From CADCTB01 sp963768975 (GTDB lineage Bacteria > Actinomycetota > Acidimicrobiia > Acidimicrobiales > AC-14), in NCBI GenBank assembly GCA_963768975.1, contig CAVYKB010000009.1, forward strand, positions 1-64,000: DNA of 64,000 nucleotides, given 5' to 3'. Positions 61,354 to 64,000 of this stretch are shown here, piece by piece (positions within the stretch are counted from its first letter, which is position 1; each line of letters starts with the position of its first letter). The position numbers and the translations under genes were made by a program. Below the pieces are notes generated by a model that made no database searches, was not told the origin of the DNA, and was given only the letters and a program-made list of their open reading frames with translations.

Positions 61354-62223
61354 ATGCCCGCCGCCGGCGCGGTCGCGTTCCCGCACTGGCACCTTCACCT
61401 CGACGTCTGGGTCTTGGTCGGGGGCCTTGCGCTGCTCTACGGCCTCTCGGTGCGCCGGGAGCGGGCCCGCCGGCCGGGCGAGACCGTGGTGAGCCGGGCC
61501 AAGGTGACGTGCTTTGCCGCCGGCCTGGGCGTCATGTGGCTGGCGTCGGACTGGCCGGTGCACGACGTGGCCGAGGGGTACCTCTACAGCGCCCACATGA
61601 TCCAGCACCTGCTGCTGACGCTGGTCACCGCGCTGCTGTTGGTGGCCGGAATGCCGGCGTGGATGGCCCGGAACCTCCTGGGCCGGGGGAGGCTCCTCCG
61701 GGTCGTCCGGTCGCTGAGCCGGCCGGTCTTCGGCCTGATCCAGTTCAACGTCGTCCTGGTCCTGAGCCACTGGCCAGTGGTGGTGGAGGCCACGGTCAAG
61801 TACCACCCGCTGCACTTCGTCGCCCACGCCGTCCTGCTGGGCTCGGCGGTGCTGATGTGGATGCCGGTCGCCAGCCCGCTGCCTGAGATCCGCCGCATCA
61901 ACCCGCCGGCGCAGATGCTCTACTTGTTCCTCCAGACGATCGTGCCCACCGTGCCGGCGTCGTTCCTGACCTTCAACGACCAGCCGCTCTACAAGATCTA
62001 CGCCACCTTCCCCCGCCTGTGGGGCATCTCCGCCCTCACCGACCAGCAGACCGCGGGGCTGATCATGAAGATCGTCGGTGGCCTCTACCTGTGGCTGATC
62101 ATCGCCGTGATCTTCTTCCGCTGGTACGCGCAGGAGGAGCGCAAGGAGCGGCAGGAGAAGGACGGCGTCCTGCTCTGGGACGACGTCGAGAAGGAGCTCA
62201 TGGCGCCTCCGAAGGCGCGCTGA
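61354..62223 (+). CDS. CtaG-type cytochrome c oxidase assembly protein
   Basis: A 289-residue multi-helix protein of the caa3_CtaG family with WHLHLDVWVLVGGL near the start, SAHMIQHLLLTLVTALLLV, VLVLSHWPVVVEA, HFVAHAVLLGSAVLMW and LFLQTIVPTVPASFLTF. Conserved His/Met residues are thought to help copper delivery to the oxidase. It follows subunit IV by eight bases and completes the caa3 operon. A second, shorter paralogue lies at 49914-50578. Confidence 0.88.
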   Translation: MPAAGAVAFPHWHLHLDVWVLVGGLALLYGLSVRRERARRPGETVVSRAKVTCFAAGLGVMWLASDWPVHDVAEGYLYSAHMIQHLLLTLVTALLLVAGMPAWMARNLLGRGRLLRVVRSLSRPVFGLIQFNVVLVLSHWPVVVEATVKYHPLHFVAHAVLLGSAVLMWMPVASPLPEIRRINPPAQMLYLFLQTIVPTVPASFLTFNDQPLYKIYATFPRLWGISALTDQQTAGLIMKIVGGLYLWLIIAVIFFRWYAQEERKERQEKDGVLLWDDVEKELMAPPKAR

Positions 62224-62391
62224 CGTTCTGTTTCTAGGGTGACCGGGGCAGTACCGCGGACACATCCGGCGCGGCTGGGGGGTGCTATATGTCAGACGCA
62301 CTTATTGATAGTGGCGCACTTTGCCGTGGAGGATGACGGAATGCCGCTTTTCCGGCGGCGCAACGACACGCGTAGCAAGGGGACTACTAAA

Positions 62392-63009
62392 ATGCAGAAA
62401 CGACTTTCGCGCCGCTGGTTCGCAGCGGTCGCCGGAGCCGCAGCGGCGGCCGGCGTCCTGCTTCCAGTGAGCGGGGCCTGGGCGCCACATGTGGCGCAGC
62501 TCCAGGTCACGCCCACCGTCTTCAAGGCCGGTGACACTGTCACCGTGTTCGGGCCCAGCGGCTTCGGCGCCACCAACCCGGTGGAGATCCGCATGGACTC
62601 CGCCGACGGTCCCGTGCTCGGCAGCTTCAAGACGAGCGGCTCCGGCTTCGCCATGTGGGGCCCCGGCACGATCACCATCCCGGCCGACACCAAGCCCGGC
62701 GTCCACACCCTCTGGGCCACCCAGAAGCTGGAGGAGTCCGAGAAGCTGATTCGCGGCATGCCGACCAAGACGCTGGTGCAGGTGCTCAACGCCGACGGCT
62801 CCAACCCGGTCCTGGGCCTCGACCTGTCGCCCAAGCTGGAGGAGCGGCCCACAAGCCTGGTCGAGGACAAGCCCGTGGGGATGGGTGCTCTCGTGCTGGT
62901 CGGCCTCGGTGTGGCCGGCGTGGCCATGTTCGCCGCCGGCGCCGCGGCGCTGATGTCGTCCCGCCGCCCGCCGGCGGGGACGCCTGAGACGGTCAGGGGC
63001 AACCGGTGA
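62392..63009 (+). CDS. Ig/TIG-like surface protein with C-terminal anchor, copy 2
   Basis: A 205-residue protein, ATG 62392 with AAGGGG upstream. Signal peptide (AAVAGAAAAAGVLLPVSGAWA), then PHVAQLQVTPTVFKAGDTVT and VFGPSGFGATNPVEIR, nearly superimposable on the copy at 40846, and a C-terminal helix (GALVLVGLGVAGVAMFAAGA) followed by SSRRPP. The linked BNR gene overlaps its stop by four bases, exactly as in copy 1. The 168 bases upstream, after ctaG, hold no gene I can see and presumably the promoter. Confidence 0.85.
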   Translation: MQKRLSRRWFAAVAGAAAAAGVLLPVSGAWAPHVAQLQVTPTVFKAGDTVTVFGPSGFGATNPVEIRMDSADGPVLGSFKTSGSGFAMWGPGTITIPADTKPGVHTLWATQKLEESEKLIRGMPTKTLVQVLNADGSNPVLGLDLSPKLEERPTSLVEDKPVGMGALVLVGLGVAGVAMFAAGAAALMSSRRPPAGTPETVRGNR

Positions 63010-64000
63010 GCCGCCGGCGCCTTGCCGCCATCGCCGCCCTGCCCGTCCTCGTCCTGGTCGGCGGCCAGGGCGTGGCCGTGAGCGCGGACCCGCCTCGCGT
63101 GCTTGCCTCGGTGCGGGCCACGGGCGAGGACCTCGCGCCCACCCGCACCTACGGCGCGCCGTTCCTTGCCGTCGACCCTGAGAACCCCAACACCATCGTC
63201 GCGGCCACGCCCGAGATGCGCACCCGGACCTGCCGGTTCATGCGCACTCTCGACGCCGGCCGCACGTGGCGGCTCATGGACGCCCTCCCATCGCCCCAGA
63301 GCTACCCGTTCTGCTTCCACACCTCCGGCACCAGCACCCAGACGCCGATCGAGTTCGGGCGTGACGGCGCCGTGTACTACGCCCTCAACGGCTGGGACCA
63401 GCAGGACATCGGCACCGGCGGCGACCATCCCGGCACCTATGCCAACTTCAGCGTGCTGGTCGCCAAGTCCACAGACGTGGGCGAGAACTGGGACCCGGTG
63501 ATGGTCCGTGACGCCCGGGGCAAGACCGGCGCCGGCCAGGCCGAGAACAACCGGCCCATCAACGGGTTGGCGGTCGACTCCAAGACCGGCGCCACCGACA
63601 CGGTGTACGTCGGCTGGAGCCAGAGCTTCCCCCAGGCCACGCCGGCCGTAGCCAGCCAGACGGTCATCGCCACCTCCACCGACGGCGGCCGGACCTACGG
63701 CGAGCCGGTGAAGGTCGTGGGCGACTACTACAAGTCCGTGGCCAACAAGCCCGACCCCGAGAAGTGGGGCGGTAACAGCCCGACGCTGACGGTCGACGAC
63801 AAGGGAACGGTGTACGCCGTCTTCTACTCCTCGGCCACCGGGCAGCCCGCCGGCTCTCAGAGCAACGCCATCCTGCTGGCCAAGTCCACCGACAAGGGCA
63901 AGACCTTCCAGGTCAGCGAGATCGCCCCGCCGAGTGGCTACTACCAGGCTGGCACGATCATGGACTGGTCGTCTGAAGGCGGGCCCGAGGGGACGCTGCA
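63006..64000 (+). CDS. BNR-repeat exported protein, copy 2, cut by window end
   Basis: GTG start overlapping the preceding stop (GTGA). The first ~331 residues are present: a signal peptide (AAIAALPVLVLVGGQGVAVSA) and the same opening as copy 1 (ATGEDLAPTRTYGAPFLAVD against ATVDDLAPTRTYSAPYLLVD), with Asp-box-like STDVGENWDP, STDGGRTYGEP and STDKGKTFQV. The C-terminal part, including any membrane anchor, lies beyond the edge. Catalytic sialidase residues cannot be judged. Confidence 0.85.
   Translation, partial: MSRRRLAAIAALPVLVLVGGQGVAVSADPPRVLASVRATGEDLAPTRTYGAPFLAVDPENPNTIVAATPEMRTRTCRFMRTLDAGRTWRLMDALPSPQSYPFCFHTSGTSTQTPIEFGRDGAVYYALNGWDQQDIGTGGDHPGTYANFSVLVAKSTDVGENWDPVMVRDARGKTGAGQAENNRPINGLAVDSKTGATDTVYVGWSQSFPQATPAVASQTVIATSTDGGRTYGEPVKVVGDYYKSVANKPDPEKWGGNSPTLTVDDKGTVYAVFYSSATGQPAGSQSNAILLAKSTDKGKTFQVSEIAPPSGYYQAGTIMDWSSEGGPEGTL

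Overview
The window is high-G+C DNA from a bacterium. Codon use, a sigma factor with an RsbW-like kinase, a BTAD-type regulator, the CysA-like sulfurtransferase beside SufE and a caa3 oxidase locus point to Actinomycetota, possibly an Acidimicrobiia-like lineage. That placement is inference; there is no rRNA, tRNA or phylogenetic marker here. I see no rRNA, tRNA, CRISPR array, insertion sequence or integrase.

Layout. 1-3.6 kb: a visibly less G+C-rich stretch with a PIN-domain protein running off the left edge, a tiny membrane protein and an AlbA_2 (Schlafen-type) protein; it looks like acquired DNA. 3.7-19.3 kb: one very tight minus-strand operon of five large genes, namely a PhoD-like metallophosphatase, a DUF6603-like beta-rich giant, and three large proteins I cannot assign. 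19.5-21 kb: sufE and a divergent thiosulfate sulfurtransferase. 21.2-23.9 kb: a large secreted Ig/cadherin-like protein. 24-28.1 kb: a HemD-winged-helix regulator divergent from a nitrate-type ABC transporter. 28.2-34.1 kb: a seven-gene minus-strand run with stress and signalling character (LuxR regulator, LigC-like DNA ligase, RsbW-like kinase, sigma-70 factor, two paralogous secreted proteins, Hsp20). 34.2-38.9 kb: a small protein and treY-treZ for trehalose synthesis from glycogen. 39.2-41.4 kb: a two-gene surface module (Ig-like anchored protein plus BNR-repeat protein). 41.6-49 kb: PHP phosphoesterase, metallophosphoesterase, beta-lactamase-like protein, an unusual BTAD regulator, D-cysteine desulfhydrase-like enzyme, TolB-like propeller. 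49-62.2 kb: respiratory region. 62.4-64 kb: a second copy of the two-gene surface module, cut by the right edge.

The respiratory region holds two oxidase loci separated by a zinc uptake locus (zur, znuABC). The right locus is a complete caa3-type cytochrome c oxidase (subunit II fused to cytochrome c, subunits I, III, IV, and CtaG). The left locus has ctaB, a ctaG, and a subunit I homologue that keeps both low-spin heme ligands but has lost every CuB ligand and the heme a3 ligand; with it come a subunit III and a membrane protein ending in a one-copper plastocyanin-like domain instead of CuA. This looks like a heme-copper oxidase complex without an oxygen-reduction site and is the most interesting item here, followed by the five-gene giant operon.

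Five single-base frame disruptions are visible in four otherwise well conserved genes, mostly at short homopolymers or repeats. Correcting each by one base restores a full frame of the right length, so I treat them as probable sequence errors rather than true pseudogenes, but this cannot be settled from the sequence alone.
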